DNA of 64,000 nt from Methylobacterium sp. Leaf118 (GCF_920984675.1 NZ_CAKLBV010000005.1:62001-126000), one strand, 5' to 3'; positions 40,448-49,458 are shown, numbered from the stretch's first letter. Translations and numbers: made by a program. Notes: generated by a model not told the origin, from the sequence alone.

Positions 40448-41410
40448 TCACGCCAGCGCCATCAGGAAGCGGTCGATGAGCTCCAAGGCCCGCTCGGTCA
40501 TGGCCCCGGGATAGCGCACGAAGATGTGGCAGCCACCGGGATAGACCGCAGTGTGGCCGCCATTGCCCGCCGCCGCCCAGCGTGCGGCCATGTAGAGGGT
40601 GTCATCCAGGAGCGGGTCGGCGGTGCCGATGGTGAAGAGCGCCGGGGGCAGGCCCTTGAGATCGGCGTAGAGCGGCGAGACGTCGGGACGGCGGCGGTCG
40701 ATCCCGTCGCGCACGTAGTCGTCGGCGAAGCGCTTGAGATCCGTCGTGTTCACGACGAGCCGCTCCTCACCCCAGAGACGCACGCTCGGGGTCAGGCCGA
40801 GATCGTAGAAGCCGGCGTTCAGGTTGGCCCCGCGGAAGGCGCGGATCAGGTCGTGCCGGTCACGCAGGCGGAGCAGCACCATCACGGCGAGATGGGCGCC
40901 GACCGACTCGCCGCCGATGGTCAGCGCCGCGACGCCGAGTTCCGCCCGGCCGGGGCCGGCGAGCCAGACGGCGGCCGCCTCGCAATCCTCCAGCGCGGCC
41001 GGGTAAGGATGCTCGGGCGCGAGCCGGTACTCGACGGAAAGACAGACGAAGCCGCAGGCATCGGCGATGCGCTCGAGCCAGGGATCCTGCTCGTCGGCCG
41101 CGCCCCAGACCCAGCCGCCGCGGTGGATGTGCAGGTAGGCCCCCCGCGGCTTGCCGGCGAAGCGCCCTTGCGGCCGGATCACCCGAAGGGTCAGCGGTCC
41201 GCCGGGGCCGTCGATCGTCAGGATCTCGGCCCGGGCGCTGCGCGGCATCGCGGGCGACGCCTTTGTGCCCTCCCGCCGGCGCGCGCGCACCTCCGCGATC
41301 GGCAGCGTCCAGGGATCGGCCTGCGCGGCATGGGCGGCGATGATCTCGGCGTTGAGCGCCTTGGTCTCGGCGTCGATCGTCGCCGGATCGAACAAAGCGT
41401 GGTCGATCAT
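40448..41410 (-). CDS. Alpha/beta hydrolase fold esterase (HSL-like)
   Basis: A 320-residue hydrolase. The oxyanion segment reads YLHIHRGGWVWGA (variant of HGGG), the nucleophile elbow GGESVGAHLAV, the acid region IGTADPLLDDTLYMA and the catalytic His YPGGCHIFVRYPGAM. This matches the hormone-sensitive-lipase-like esterases. ATG 41410 (MIDHALFDP) has a GGGAAGG ribosome-binding site. Natural substrate unknown; it lies downstream of no obvious pathway. Confidence 0.85.
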   Translation of the reverse strand: MIDHALFDPATIDAETKALNAEIIAAHAAQADPWTLPIAEVRARRREGTKASPAMPRSARAEILTIDGPGGPLTLRVIRPQGRFAGKPRGAYLHIHRGGWVWGAADEQDPWLERIADACGFVCLSVEYRLAPEHPYPAALEDCEAAAVWLAGPGRAELGVAALTIGGESVGAHLAVMVLLRLRDRHDLIRAFRGANLNAGFYDLGLTPSVRLWGEERLVVNTTDLKRFADDYVRDGIDRRRPDVSPLYADLKGLPPALFTIGTADPLLDDTLYMAARWAAAGNGGHTAVYPGGCHIFVRYPGAMTERALELIDRFLMALA

Positions 41411-41582
41411 AGCCTTCCCGGGGATGCGCGTGGATGCAGCCCGCCATCTTGAGCGGAATGGGTTCGGATGCCATGTGGCGGGGGCCGCGATACCGCCCAA
41501 CTCCTGCCGGCTTGAGGCGGTTTCAAACGAGTTGTGGCGGGCGGGCAACGTTCCGGCGGCGGCGCGAAGGATTGAGCACGGT

Positions 41583-41936
41583 ATGATCGGCGACCACGAC
41601 CCGCGGCGGCGCGCCCCCCTCGATCACGGCGCCTATGCCGATCCGCGCGCCGGCACCCAGCATCGGCGCTCCGCCCTGAACCGCTTCCTCGGCGGATCGC
41701 CCGCCGCGGTGGTGGTGAAACTCCTGTTCCTGTCGGTCCTCGTCGGCGCCGTGATGGCGATGTTCGGCCTGACGCCGGGGCTGCTGTTCTGGCAGGTCTA
41801 CGACGTCGCCCGGAACCTGATCGACCTCGGGATGGAGACCTTCCACGATTTCGGCCGCTGGATCCTGGCCGGCGCCCTCGTGGTGGTGCCGATCTGGTTC
41901 GTCGCCCGGCTGCTCACGGTCTCCCGGGAGCGCTGA
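41583..41936 (+). CDS. Small membrane protein, DUF6460-like
   Basis: A 117-residue protein: a basic soluble N-terminus, then two hydrophobic helices (AAVVVKLLFLSVLVGAVMAMFGL and WILAGALVVVPIWFVARLL) joined by LFWQVYDVARNLIDLGMETFHDFGRW. I associate this pattern with DUF6460 proteins of Rhizobiales, with moderate certainty. Function unknown. It is divergent from the esterase. Confidence 0.7.
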   Translation: MIGDHDPRRRAPLDHGAYADPRAGTQHRRSALNRFLGGSPAAVVVKLLFLSVLVGAVMAMFGLTPGLLFWQVYDVARNLIDLGMETFHDFGRWILAGALVVVPIWFVARLLTVSRER

Positions 41937-42141
41937 CCGCCGGAGCCGCGCCCCATCCTGGTGAGCCGTGCCCACGGCTCTCGGCCTCTATCGTGACGCG
42001 CTCGCATCAGCCGAGCCGGCCTGCCCATCGGCGGAGGCGTCCTCACCCGGCCGGCGGACCAATCGCCGCTCCCGATTGCCTCGTGATCGAGAGCGGTTCT
42101 AAGAAGCACGGACAAGAAAGAAGAAATCCGAGGACGGCGCC

Positions 42142-43542
42142 GTGCAGACCAGCTTCTCTCCCGCGCAGCTCGCCGATCCCGCCATGGCGGCCTCGGAGAA
42201 GATTCTGCGCACCTGCGTGCATTGCGGCTTCTGCACCGCGACCTGCCCGACCTACCTGCTTCTCGGCGACGAGCTCGATTCACCGCGGGGGCGGATCTAC
42301 CTCATCAAGGACATGCTGGAGGGCGGCAAGCCGGCCAGCCGCGAGGTGGTCAAGCATGTCGACCGCTGCCTCTCGTGCCTGTCTTGCATGACGACCTGCC
42401 CGTCGGGGGTGCACTACATGCACCTCGTCGATCACGCCCGCACGCATATCGAGAAGACCTACCGTCGCCCCCTCTCGGACCGGTTGCTGCGGTCGGTGCT
42501 GGCCCTGGTCCTTCCCTATCCCAACCGCTTCCGCCTCGCGCTGCTCGCCGCCAAGATCGGCGCACCGCTCCGGCCGCTCGCCGCGCGGGTGCCGCGGGTC
42601 GGCAACCGGCTGGCCGCGATGCTCGACCTCGCGCCGCCGCAGCTTCCCAACCGTAATCCGACCGACCGGCCCGGCGTCTTCCCCGCCGACACCTCGGCCC
42701 AGGAGATCAGCGACCTGTTCCAGACCGGCCGCGACGCCGGGCCGGGACGGCGACGCGGTCGCGTCGCCCTGCTGCGCGGCTGCGCCCAGAGCGTGCTGCG
42801 GCCCGACTTCAACGAGGCGGCGATCCGCCTCCTGACCCGCCACGGCATCGAGGTGGTGCAGCCGAAGGGCGAGGGTTGCTGCGGTGCACTCACCCATCAC
42901 ATGGGCAAGGAAGACTCCGCCCGTGCCCATGCCAAGCGGACCATCGACGCCTGGATCGCCGAGATCGACGGCGAGGGGCTCGACGCCATCGTGGTGACCG
43001 CCTCGGGCTGCGGCACGACGATCAAGGATTACGGCTTCATGTTCCGCGACGACCCGGCCTATGCCGAGAAGGCGGCGCGGGTCTCGGGGCTCGCCCGGGA
43101 CGTGACCGAGTACGTCACGCAGATCGGCCTCCTGCCCCCCGTGGCGGAGACCGACCTCGTCGTCGCCTACCACTCCGCCTGCTCGATGCAGCATGGCCAG
43201 GCGATCCGCACGGAGCCGAAAACACTTCTGAAGCAGGCGGGCTTCACCGTGAAGGACGTGCCCGAAGGCCATATCTGCTGCGGCTCGGCGGGGACCTACA
43301 ACATCCTCCAGCCCGAGATCGCCGGTCGCCTGCGGGCCCGCAAGGTCGCCAATATCGAGCGGATGCGGCCCGACGTCATCGCCACCGGAAACATCGGCTG
43401 CGCCACGCAGATCGGGAAGGGAACCGACATCCCGATCCTGCACACGGTCGAGCTGCTCGACTGGGCGACCGGGGGCCCGCGGCCGGAGGCCCTGGAGGGG
43501 GTGATCGCGGCCGCCGCGGCACCGCAGCGGCGGCTCGCGTGA
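42142..43542 (+). CDS. glcF: Glycolate oxidase iron-sulfur subunit
   Basis: GlcF, electron-transfer subunit of the membrane-associated glycolate dehydrogenase (GlcDEF) that oxidises glycolate to glyoxylate. Two [4Fe-4S] motifs lie at CVHCGFCTATCP and CLSCLSCMTTCP, followed by two CCG domains (CAQSV...EGCCGALTHHMG and CSMQHGQ...ICCGSAGTYN). 466 residues from GTG 42142. glcD and glcE, which normally precede it, are not upstream; the 205-bp gap on the left holds no gene I can see. They must lie elsewhere. Confidence 0.92.
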   Translation: MQTSFSPAQLADPAMAASEKILRTCVHCGFCTATCPTYLLLGDELDSPRGRIYLIKDMLEGGKPASREVVKHVDRCLSCLSCMTTCPSGVHYMHLVDHARTHIEKTYRRPLSDRLLRSVLALVLPYPNRFRLALLAAKIGAPLRPLAARVPRVGNRLAAMLDLAPPQLPNRNPTDRPGVFPADTSAQEISDLFQTGRDAGPGRRRGRVALLRGCAQSVLRPDFNEAAIRLLTRHGIEVVQPKGEGCCGALTHHMGKEDSARAHAKRTIDAWIAEIDGEGLDAIVVTASGCGTTIKDYGFMFRDDPAYAEKAARVSGLARDVTEYVTQIGLLPPVAETDLVVAYHSACSMQHGQAIRTEPKTLLKQAGFTVKDVPEGHICCGSAGTYNILQPEIAGRLRARKVANIERMRPDVIATGNIGCATQIGKGTDIPILHTVELLDWATGGPRPEALEGVIAAAAAPQRRLA

Positions 43543-43563
43543 GCCTTGCGCGCCCTGCGCTCT

Positions 43564-43590
43564 TCCACCGCTCCTGGTGGAGGTTTCCTT
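43564..43590 (+). terminator. Possible terminator after glcF
   Basis: TCCACC (43564-43569) pairs with GGTGGA (43576-43581) and is followed by GGTTTCCTT. The stem is short (6 bp) and the T-tract weak. Confidence 0.35.
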
Positions 43591-43653
43591 GACCTCGCTG
43601 CAGGTGCGAATTAGGCCGCAACCAGCCCCGGCCCGAGATCGTTTGCATCGCTG

Positions 43654-44040
43654 ATGACAGAAGAACCCGCAGAGCCGCCCGTGGTCCTCCTCGTCGAAGA
43701 CGACGGTCTGCTGCTGATGGAAGCCTCGGACACGCTGGCCGAGGCCGGGTTCAGCGTCCTAGAAGCCTCCCACGCCGACCGGGCGCTCGACGTCCTAGAA
43801 GGCCGTCCCGACGTCGAGGTGCTGATGACCGACGTCGACATGCCGATGGGCTCGATGGACGGTTTCGCGCTCGCCCGCCTCGTCGCCCACCGCTGGCCGA
43901 AGATCCCCGTCCTGATCGTCTCCGGCATGGGCACGCCCGGCCCCGGCGACATGCCCGAGGGCGCCCGCTTCATCCCGAAGCCCTACGCACCGAGCATGCT
44001 GGTGCGCACCCTCAAGGCCTGTCTCCGGCGCGCCGCCTGA
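43654..44040 (+). CDS. Single-domain response regulator (receiver only)
   Basis: A 128-residue CheY-like receiver without an output domain. Acidic pocket VLLVEDDGLLLMEA, phosphoacceptor region VLMTDVDMPMGSMDGFAL, the switch Ser in LIVSGMG, and the conserved Lys in FIPKPYAPSML are visible. Such receivers typically relay phosphate from hybrid kinases; the two hybrid kinases of this window are not adjacent. It stands alone between glcF and metZ. Confidence 0.92.
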   Translation: MTEEPAEPPVVLLVEDDGLLLMEASDTLAEAGFSVLEASHADRALDVLEGRPDVEVLMTDVDMPMGSMDGFALARLVAHRWPKIPVLIVSGMGTPGPGDMPEGARFIPKPYAPSMLVRTLKACLRRAA

Positions 44041-44107
44041 GGGTTCGGGACGTCTCGGAGCGACGCCCTCCGCCGGCGGGGTCCCCCTGTCGGCGGCTCC
44101 GGGGTAT

Positions 44108-44139
44108 CGCGAAAAAACGTTTCGCGGCAGAAGAGCCGC
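44108..44139 (+). promoter_or_regulatory. Two mutually exclusive hairpins in the metZ leader
   Basis: Hairpin 1: CGCGAAA (44108-44114) and TTTCGCG (44120-44126). Hairpin 2: GCGGC (44124-44128) and GCCGC (44135-44139). They share 44124-44126 and cannot form together. Hairpin 2 ends 12 nt before the first ATG. It does not match the SAM-II consensus as I know it. Confidence 0.4.
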
Positions 44140-44166
44140 CGAGACGCGCGAATGTCAGGTCGATCC

Positions 44167-45462
44167 ATGAGTGCCGAGCCCAAACCCTTCCGACTCGCCA
44201 CGCAGGCGGTCCATGCGGGCGCCGCCCCGGACCCGGCCACGGGTGCGCGGGTGCAGCCGATCTACTTCACGAACGGCTTCGTGTTCGACTCGACGGAGCA
44301 GGCGGCCGACATCTTCGCCATGCGCAAGACCGGCTTCTCGTACTCGCGGGGCTCGAACCCGACGGTCGCCGCCCTGGAGCGCCGCGTCGCCGCGCTGGAA
44401 GGCGCCAAGGCGGCGGTGGCGGTCTCGTCGGGCCAGTCGGCCGTGCTCCTCGTGATGATGACGCTGATGCAGTCGGGCGATGCCTATGTCGCCTCGCCGC
44501 GGCTGTTCGGCGGCTCCCTCGGGCTGATGCGCCGCCTCGACGGGCGCTACGACCTCAAGCCGCATTTCGCCGCCGACCTCACGCCGGAGGCCTTCGAGGC
44601 CGCGATCACGCCCGAGACGAAGGCGATCATCTGCGAGTCGATCGTCAACCCCTGCGCCACCGTGATGGACCTCGAGGGGATCGCCGCGGTCGCCAAGCGG
44701 CACGGCCTGCCGCTCGTGGTCGACAACACCCTCGCCTCGCCCGCCCTGATCCGGCCGATCGCGTACGGCGCCGACATCGTCGTGCATTCGACCTCGAAGT
44801 TTCTCGGGGGCTCGGGCCAGGTCATCGGCGGCATGATCTGCGACGCCGGCACCTTCGACTGGGCCTCGAAGGGCTCGCGCTACAACCTGATCAACGATCC
44901 CTGGCCGGATTACGACGACCTGATCGTCAGCGATCGCTTTCCCGAGACCCCCTTCGCCGTCGCCTGCCGCCTGTTCGGCCTGCGCGACCTCGGCCCCGGC
45001 CTCTCGCCGATGAACGCGTTCCTGACGCTCACCGGGATCGAGACCCTGCCGCTGCGCATGGCGCGCCACTGCGCCAACGCCCGGACGATCGCAGCGTACC
45101 TGCAGGCCCATCCGGCGGTCGCCTGGGTGAGCTATCCGGCCCTGCCCGGTCAGCCCGGCGAGGCCCTGGCCAAGCGCTACGTGCCGCAGGGGCCGGGCTC
45201 GATCTTCACCTTCGCGCTCAAGGGGGGCGAGCCGGCCGCGCTCGCCTTCATCGCCGCCCTCGAACTCGTCTCCCACCTCGTCAACATCGGCGAGATCAAG
45301 TCGCTGGCGATCCACCCCGCCACCACCACGCACCGGCAGCTCCGCCCCGAGGAGCGGGAGGCCGCCTGTGTCGGCCCGGAGACCGTGCGCCTCTCGATCG
45401 GCCTGGAGGATCCCGAGGATCTGATCGCCGACCTTGAGCAGGCTCTGGCGAAGGTCGGCTGA
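44167..45462 (+). CDS. metZ: O-succinylhomoserine sulfhydrylase
   Basis: PLP enzyme making homocysteine from O-succinylhomoserine and sulfide in methionine synthesis. Cys/Met-metabolism family motifs are FRLATQAVHAG, YSRGSNPTVAALERRVAALEGAKAAVAVSSGQSA, the PLP aspartate in VVDNTLASP, the Schiff-base Lys in HSTSKFLGGSGQ, and the C-terminal HPATTTHRQL. The GSNPTV arm and HPATTTH favour MetZ over cystathionine synthases. ATG 44167 is chosen from the family N-terminus; ATG 44152 adds five residues. Confidence 0.92.
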   Translation: MSAEPKPFRLATQAVHAGAAPDPATGARVQPIYFTNGFVFDSTEQAADIFAMRKTGFSYSRGSNPTVAALERRVAALEGAKAAVAVSSGQSAVLLVMMTLMQSGDAYVASPRLFGGSLGLMRRLDGRYDLKPHFAADLTPEAFEAAITPETKAIICESIVNPCATVMDLEGIAAVAKRHGLPLVVDNTLASPALIRPIAYGADIVVHSTSKFLGGSGQVIGGMICDAGTFDWASKGSRYNLINDPWPDYDDLIVSDRFPETPFAVACRLFGLRDLGPGLSPMNAFLTLTGIETLPLRMARHCANARTIAAYLQAHPAVAWVSYPALPGQPGEALAKRYVPQGPGSIFTFALKGGEPAALAFIAALELVSHLVNIGEIKSLAIHPATTTHRQLRPEEREAACVGPETVRLSIGLEDPEDLIADLEQALAKVG

Positions 45463-45468
45463 GCGCCG

Positions 45469-46014
45469 ATGGGCCGGCGGCGCGCCGCGCTCTGGCTTCT
45501 CGTCCTGGTCGGCCTCGGCGCGGCCGGGATCGTCGCCGCCGACGGTCTCCAGATCGGCCGGACCGAGCCGGCGCTCGTCGCCGCACCGGAGCGCGCCGAC
45601 CGCGTCGTCGTCGAGAAAGGGGCCCGCCGCCTGACCCTGCTGCGGGAGGGCCGCGTGCTCGCGACCTATCCGGTCTCCCTCGGATTCACGCCTTTGGGCC
45701 ACAAGACCCGCGCGGGTGACGGGCGGACCCCGGAGGGGACCTACGCCATCGCCTACCGCAACCCGAAGAGCGTCGCGCACCTCTCGCTCAAGGTCTCCTA
45801 TCCCTCCCCGGCCGACGAGGCCGCCGCCCGATCCCGCGGCGAGCCGCCCGGCGGCGACATCATGATCCACGGGTTGATGCGCGGGTTCTCCTGGGTCGGC
45901 CCGCTCCACCGCATGATGGACTGGACGCAGGGCTGCGTCGGCGTGACCAACGCCGAGATGCGCGCGATCTACGCCCGCGTCGATGTCGGCACGCCGATCG
46001 AGATCCGGCCCTAG
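45469..46014 (+). CDS. L,D-transpeptidase (YkuD domain)
   Basis: A 181-residue membrane-anchored periplasmic L,D-transpeptidase. An N-terminal helix (LWLLVLVGLGAAGIVAA) precedes the YkuD domain VVEKGARRLTLLREGRVLATYPVSLG. The catalytic HG (H134) lies in DIMIHGLMRG and the nucleophile in TQGCVGVTNAEM (C156); the usual SxGC(I/V) has Q here. It is expected to form 3-3 cross-links or attach proteins to peptidoglycan. It begins 6 bp after metZ, so it is probably cotranscribed. Confidence 0.9.
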   Translation: MGRRRAALWLLVLVGLGAAGIVAADGLQIGRTEPALVAAPERADRVVVEKGARRLTLLREGRVLATYPVSLGFTPLGHKTRAGDGRTPEGTYAIAYRNPKSVAHLSLKVSYPSPADEAAARSRGEPPGGDIMIHGLMRGFSWVGPLHRMMDWTQGCVGVTNAEMRAIYARVDVGTPIEIRP

Positions 46015-46087
46015 AACGCCGGTTCGGCGGCGCAGAGGGTCCCTGCGGGCCCGTGCCGTCACGGCGCGGCGTCCCGGGCAGGGCTTC

Positions 46088-46963
46088 TCAGAAATGGGTG
46101 CCGATTCTCAGGCGCACCTGATGCCGGTCGAAATTGGTGAGGTCGCGATCCTCGCCCCTGCGGGCCTCGCTGCCCGAGACCTGCGTCCCCCAGGTGACCG
46201 AGATCCAGGTCGCCTCGGTCAGTTCCTTGTAGACCGTCGGCCCGAGATAGACCGCCTGCCCCGCGAAGCGGTCGAGCCCGAGCCCGTGATAGGCGCGCAG
46301 GTAACGCGCCTCCAGGCCGAGGAAGAGGCCGGGTCCGAAGCGCCGCGCGACGGCGCCGGAGACCTCGACATTCGAGGCTCTCTGGTCGGAATTTCCTCCG
46401 TCGAGCCGGGACCGGCCCAGGGCGTAGACGACGTTGACCGCGCCCACGACCTCGCCCGGCACGATCTCCCGGTCCATCAGGAGACCGGCCTCGACCGAGA
46501 CGCCGCGGGCCCCGAGACCGGTCGCGGCGTCGAGGCGGCTCCCGCCGATCACCGTGTTGAGGGTCAGGCCGAACGGCGCCTCCTCCCGCGTCAGCAGCCG
46601 CGCCCGCGTCTCGACGAAGCCGCCCGCCAGCGCGGCGACCGACCGGTCGTCGAGTCCCGGCACGTCCCGCATCGCGTAGCCCGCGAAGGCGAGGCCGGGG
46701 GCGACGCGGAAGCGGTCGCTCAACGGAAGCTTGAGCACGAGGGCGCTGTCGACGGCGCGGAACGACCCGCCGCGTTTGCCGAGCCGGGCCGTGGTTTCCG
46801 ATTCGAGCTCCTTCTCCGGCGGGGCGCCGAGATCCGAGCCCTCGGTGAAGCCGAACAGGTGCTCGGTGTCGACGCCGTGATCGGACGATCGGGCCGGGGA
46901 CGCGAGGGCAGACGCGGCAAGGAAAGCCGCGAGGCTGGCGAGCCGGAGGGAGGGGCGCTTCAC
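46088..46963 (-). CDS. Secreted outer-membrane beta-barrel-like protein, unknown function
   Basis: A 291-residue protein with a signal peptide (LASLAAFLAASALASPARS). Many alternating amphipathic strands follow, ending in HQVRLRIGTHF, where a C-terminal aromatic after charged and small residues is typical of outer-membrane barrels. Segment EHLFGFTEGSDLGAPPEKELE follows the signal peptide. Some similar proteins in this group are named cellulose-biosynthesis BcsS, but I cannot confirm that here and no bcs genes are adjacent. A good promoter lies 40 bp upstream. Confidence 0.65.
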   Translation of the reverse strand: MKRPSLRLASLAAFLAASALASPARSSDHGVDTEHLFGFTEGSDLGAPPEKELESETTARLGKRGGSFRAVDSALVLKLPLSDRFRVAPGLAFAGYAMRDVPGLDDRSVAALAGGFVETRARLLTREEAPFGLTLNTVIGGSRLDAATGLGARGVSVEAGLLMDREIVPGEVVGAVNVVYALGRSRLDGGNSDQRASNVEVSGAVARRFGPGLFLGLEARYLRAYHGLGLDRFAGQAVYLGPTVYKELTEATWISVTWGTQVSGSEARRGEDRDLTNFDRHQVRLRIGTHF

Positions 46964-47002
46964 AGGAGGGACTCGCGTCGAACATTATGCATGATGCTAT
47001 AA

Positions 47003-47032
47003 CTGATAGATCTTGCGCAGACATACAGTCAA
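47003..47032 (-). promoter_or_regulatory. Probable sigma70 promoter of the beta-barrel gene
   Basis: On the minus strand TTGACT (47032-47027), an 18-bp spacer, and TATCAG (47008-47003). It lies in a locally A+T-rich patch of the 283-bp gap, which otherwise holds nothing I recognise. Confidence 0.55.
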
Positions 47033-47246
47033 GGCTGATCCACAGGTCGATCAGGAGGTGCCCCGTCGCTCCGTTGGCCGGCGGGGTGATCCGTTCGAGG
47101 CTTGGCCCGACGAGCTTCGGGAGACCGGCCTCCATCGCGGCGGCGCGGCGGCATCCACCGCCTCCCTCGGGAAACGCGGCGGAAGCGGTCGCCTTCGGGC
47201 GTCCCTCTCCCATATGCGCTCCCGATCGAATCGCGGAGTGAGCCCC

Positions 47247-48260
47247 ATGCGCGCCTACGAGATGTCCGCCGCCGCCGGCCTCGGCAGCTGGACTCTGGCC
47301 CAGCGCCCGACGCCGGAGCCGGGCCGCGGGCAGGTTCTCGTGCGGTTGCGGGCCGCCTCCCTGAATTACCGCGACCTGCTGATCGCGCAGGGCCACTACC
47401 CCTTCGCGGTCCATCTCGACCGGCTGATCCCGGTCTCCGACGGCGCCGGCGAGGTCGTGGCGGTCGGACCCGGCGTGCGTCGCTTCCGGGGCGGAGAGCG
47501 CGTCGCCGGCATCTTCTCGCAGAGTTGGCTCGGCGGGGCGCAGGTGGCCGACATGTGGCAGACGGCGCTCGGCGGTGCCATCGACGGCGTGCTGGCCGAG
47601 TATCAGCTCTTCGACGAGGACGGTCTCGTCACGCTTCCCGACGGGCTGAGCTTCGAGGAGGGGGCTACCCTCCCCTGCGCGGCGGTGACCGCTTGGAACG
47701 CCCTCTACGGCCTGAAGCCGCTCAGGGCCGGCGAGACCGTGCTGACGCTCGGCACCGGCGGCGTCTCGATCTTCGCCATCCAGTTCGCCCGCGCCGCGGG
47801 GGCTCGGGTCATCGCGACCTCATCGAGCGACGCCAAGCTGGAGAAAGCCCGCGCGCTCGGCGCTCACGACACCATCAACTATCGCACGCATCCGGATTGG
47901 GAGCGCGAAGTGCGCCGGCTGACCGATGGCGTCGGCGTCGACCACGTGGTGGAGGTCGGCGGCACCGGCACCCTTCCCCGCTCCATCGCCGCGACCCGAG
48001 CCGGCGGCCAGATCGGGCTGATCGGCCTGCTCGCGCAGGGCGAGGCGATCGACCCGCTGGCCATCCTCGGTGCGAGTTGCATCGTGCGCGGGGTCGCCGT
48101 GGGGTCGCGGGAGATGTTCGAGGACATGAACCGGGCGATCGCCCTTCACCGGATCGCGCCGGTGATCGACGCGGTCCACGCCTTCGACGCGGCCCCAGCC
48201 GCCCTGGCGGCCTTGGCCGAGGCCGCGCATGTCGGCAAGATCGTGGTCCGGATCGGTTGA
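47247..48260 (+). CDS. Zinc-independent MDR alcohol dehydrogenase / quinone oxidoreductase-like protein
   Basis: A 337-residue NAD(P)H-dependent medium-chain dehydrogenase/reductase. The N-terminal GroES-like domain reads RLRAASLNYRDLLIAQGHYPF, then SDGAGEVVAVGPGV. The Rossmann motif is VLTLGTGGVSIFAIQFARAAGARVIATSSSD and the C-terminus AHVGKIVVRIG. The cysteine ligands of the structural zinc are absent. Substrate not predictable. Confidence 0.88.
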   Translation: MRAYEMSAAAGLGSWTLAQRPTPEPGRGQVLVRLRAASLNYRDLLIAQGHYPFAVHLDRLIPVSDGAGEVVAVGPGVRRFRGGERVAGIFSQSWLGGAQVADMWQTALGGAIDGVLAEYQLFDEDGLVTLPDGLSFEEGATLPCAAVTAWNALYGLKPLRAGETVLTLGTGGVSIFAIQFARAAGARVIATSSSDAKLEKARALGAHDTINYRTHPDWEREVRRLTDGVGVDHVVEVGGTGTLPRSIAATRAGGQIGLIGLLAQGEAIDPLAILGASCIVRGVAVGSREMFEDMNRAIALHRIAPVIDAVHAFDAAPAALAALAEAAHVGKIVVRIG

Positions 48261-48274
48261 GCGAGGGGACGGAT

Positions 48275-48625
48275 ATGCGTCGCGCGGTCTTCCTGCTCCT
48301 TCTGGCGCCGCTTCTTCCGCCCTCGGTGTCCCGGGCGGGGGATGGAACGGAGGCGATCACGGTGCGGACCGAGTCGTTTCCCCGGCCGCCCTATTCCGGG
48401 GCGACCTACTACGTCTACCAGCAGGGGGACCGGACGATCTGCACCAAGCTCGCGGTCTGCAATAAGTTCGACCAATGCGAGACGAGCTACGTCCCGGGCG
48501 CCTTCCGCGCGCCCGAGGACACGGCGACGGGCATACCCTACGACACGACCCCGGCGGTGACGATCGCGGCATCCTCGCTCGCCAAGCATGTCTGCCTGAC
48601 GCGGTTCGGGCTGGTGGCGCGGTAA
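48275..48625 (+). CDS. Secreted hypothetical protein with conserved cysteines
   Basis: A 116-residue protein with a signal peptide (MRRAVFLLLLAPLLPPSVSRA). The mature part has four Cys: three in TICTKLAVCNKFDQCE and one in AKHVCLTRFG, suggesting two disulfides. I do not recognise a named domain. It starts 15 bp after the oxidoreductase stop on the same strand, so cotranscription is likely. Confidence 0.7.
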   Translation: MRRAVFLLLLAPLLPPSVSRAGDGTEAITVRTESFPRPPYSGATYYVYQQGDRTICTKLAVCNKFDQCETSYVPGAFRAPEDTATGIPYDTTPAVTIAASSLAKHVCLTRFGLVAR

Positions 48626-48668
48626 GCCGTCCGGGCGCCGCGGTGAGCGACAAAGCCGGGGCGCGGGG

Positions 48669-49403
48669 CTACCCCGCGTCCGGCTTCGCGCGGCGGTTCA
48701 GCGCCCGCAGCGCCCCACGGAAGGTGCGCACGTCCTGCTCGGTCATCGCCATGCGGTGGAGCATGTCGCGCATGTTGCGCGCGATGATCTCGCGTTTCTC
48801 CGGCGGGTAGAAGCCGGCCTCGGCCAGGGTGTCCTCCAGGCTCGCAAACAGCGACAGCACCGCCTCCCGGGTCGCGGGCGGCGAGAGCATCTCGCCGGAG
48901 AAGCGCAAGGCGGCGAGCCCAGCGGCCCGGCGCCATTCGTAGCCCATCAGCAGCACCGCCTGGGCGAGGTTGAGCGAGGGAAATTCCTCCGTGACCGGAA
49001 AGGTCACGATGGCGTCGGCGAGCGACACCTCGTCGTTGGTGAGGCCGACCCGCTCCCGCCCGAACATGAGCCCGACCCGCTCGCCCCGGCCGATCCGCTC
49101 GGCGACGCCCGCGAGGGCGGGCTCGGGGGCCAGGACGCGCTTCATCTGGCCGCGTTCGCGGGCGGTGGTGGCGAGCAGATGGTGCAGGTCGCCGATCGCC
49201 GCGGGCACGGTGTCGTAGAGCCGGGCCCCGTCGAGGACATGGGTGGCGCCGGAGGCCGCCTCCCGCACGCCCTTCTTCGGCCAGCCGTTCTTGGGCGCCA
49301 CGAGGCGCAATTCGGACAGGCCGAAATTCGCCATGGCGCGGGCGGTCATGCCGATGTTCTCGGCGAGCTGCGGTTCGACCAGGATGACGATGGGGGCGGT
49401 CAT
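48669..49403 (-). CDS. trmJ: tRNA (cytidine/uridine-2'-O-)-methyltransferase TrmJ
   Basis: SPOUT-fold methyltransferase modifying position 32 of tRNAs. It reads IVILVEPQLAENIGMTARAMANFGLSELRLV, then the knot motifs GLMFGRERVGLTNDE and FPVTEEFPSLNLAQAVLLMGYEWRR, and a C-terminal TrmJ extension (PPEKREIIARNMRDMLHRMAMTEQDVRTFRGALRALN). Length 244 residues is normal. It lies downstream of the Fae-like gene on the same strand. Confidence 0.92.
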   Translation of the reverse strand: MTAPIVILVEPQLAENIGMTARAMANFGLSELRLVAPKNGWPKKGVREAASGATHVLDGARLYDTVPAAIGDLHHLLATTARERGQMKRVLAPEPALAGVAERIGRGERVGLMFGRERVGLTNDEVSLADAIVTFPVTEEFPSLNLAQAVLLMGYEWRRAAGLAALRFSGEMLSPPATREAVLSLFASLEDTLAEAGFYPPEKREIIARNMRDMLHRMAMTEQDVRTFRGALRALNRRAKPDAG

Positions 49404-49458
49404 CTCACACTCGAGGTCGGGCGCCGCCAGCGAGGCCGGCAGCGCCCATGCCGGACAA

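Noticed and set aside
44041-44166. SAM-II riboswitch upstream of metZ
   Set aside because: The leader lacks the expected GATAA and GCTAAA elements near the ribosome-binding site; only unassigned hairpins are reported.
46964-47246. Extended N-terminus for the MDR dehydrogenase beginning near 47013
   Set aside because: The upstream in-frame sequence is Arg-rich and unlike the family; ATG 47247 starts at the normal N-terminus.
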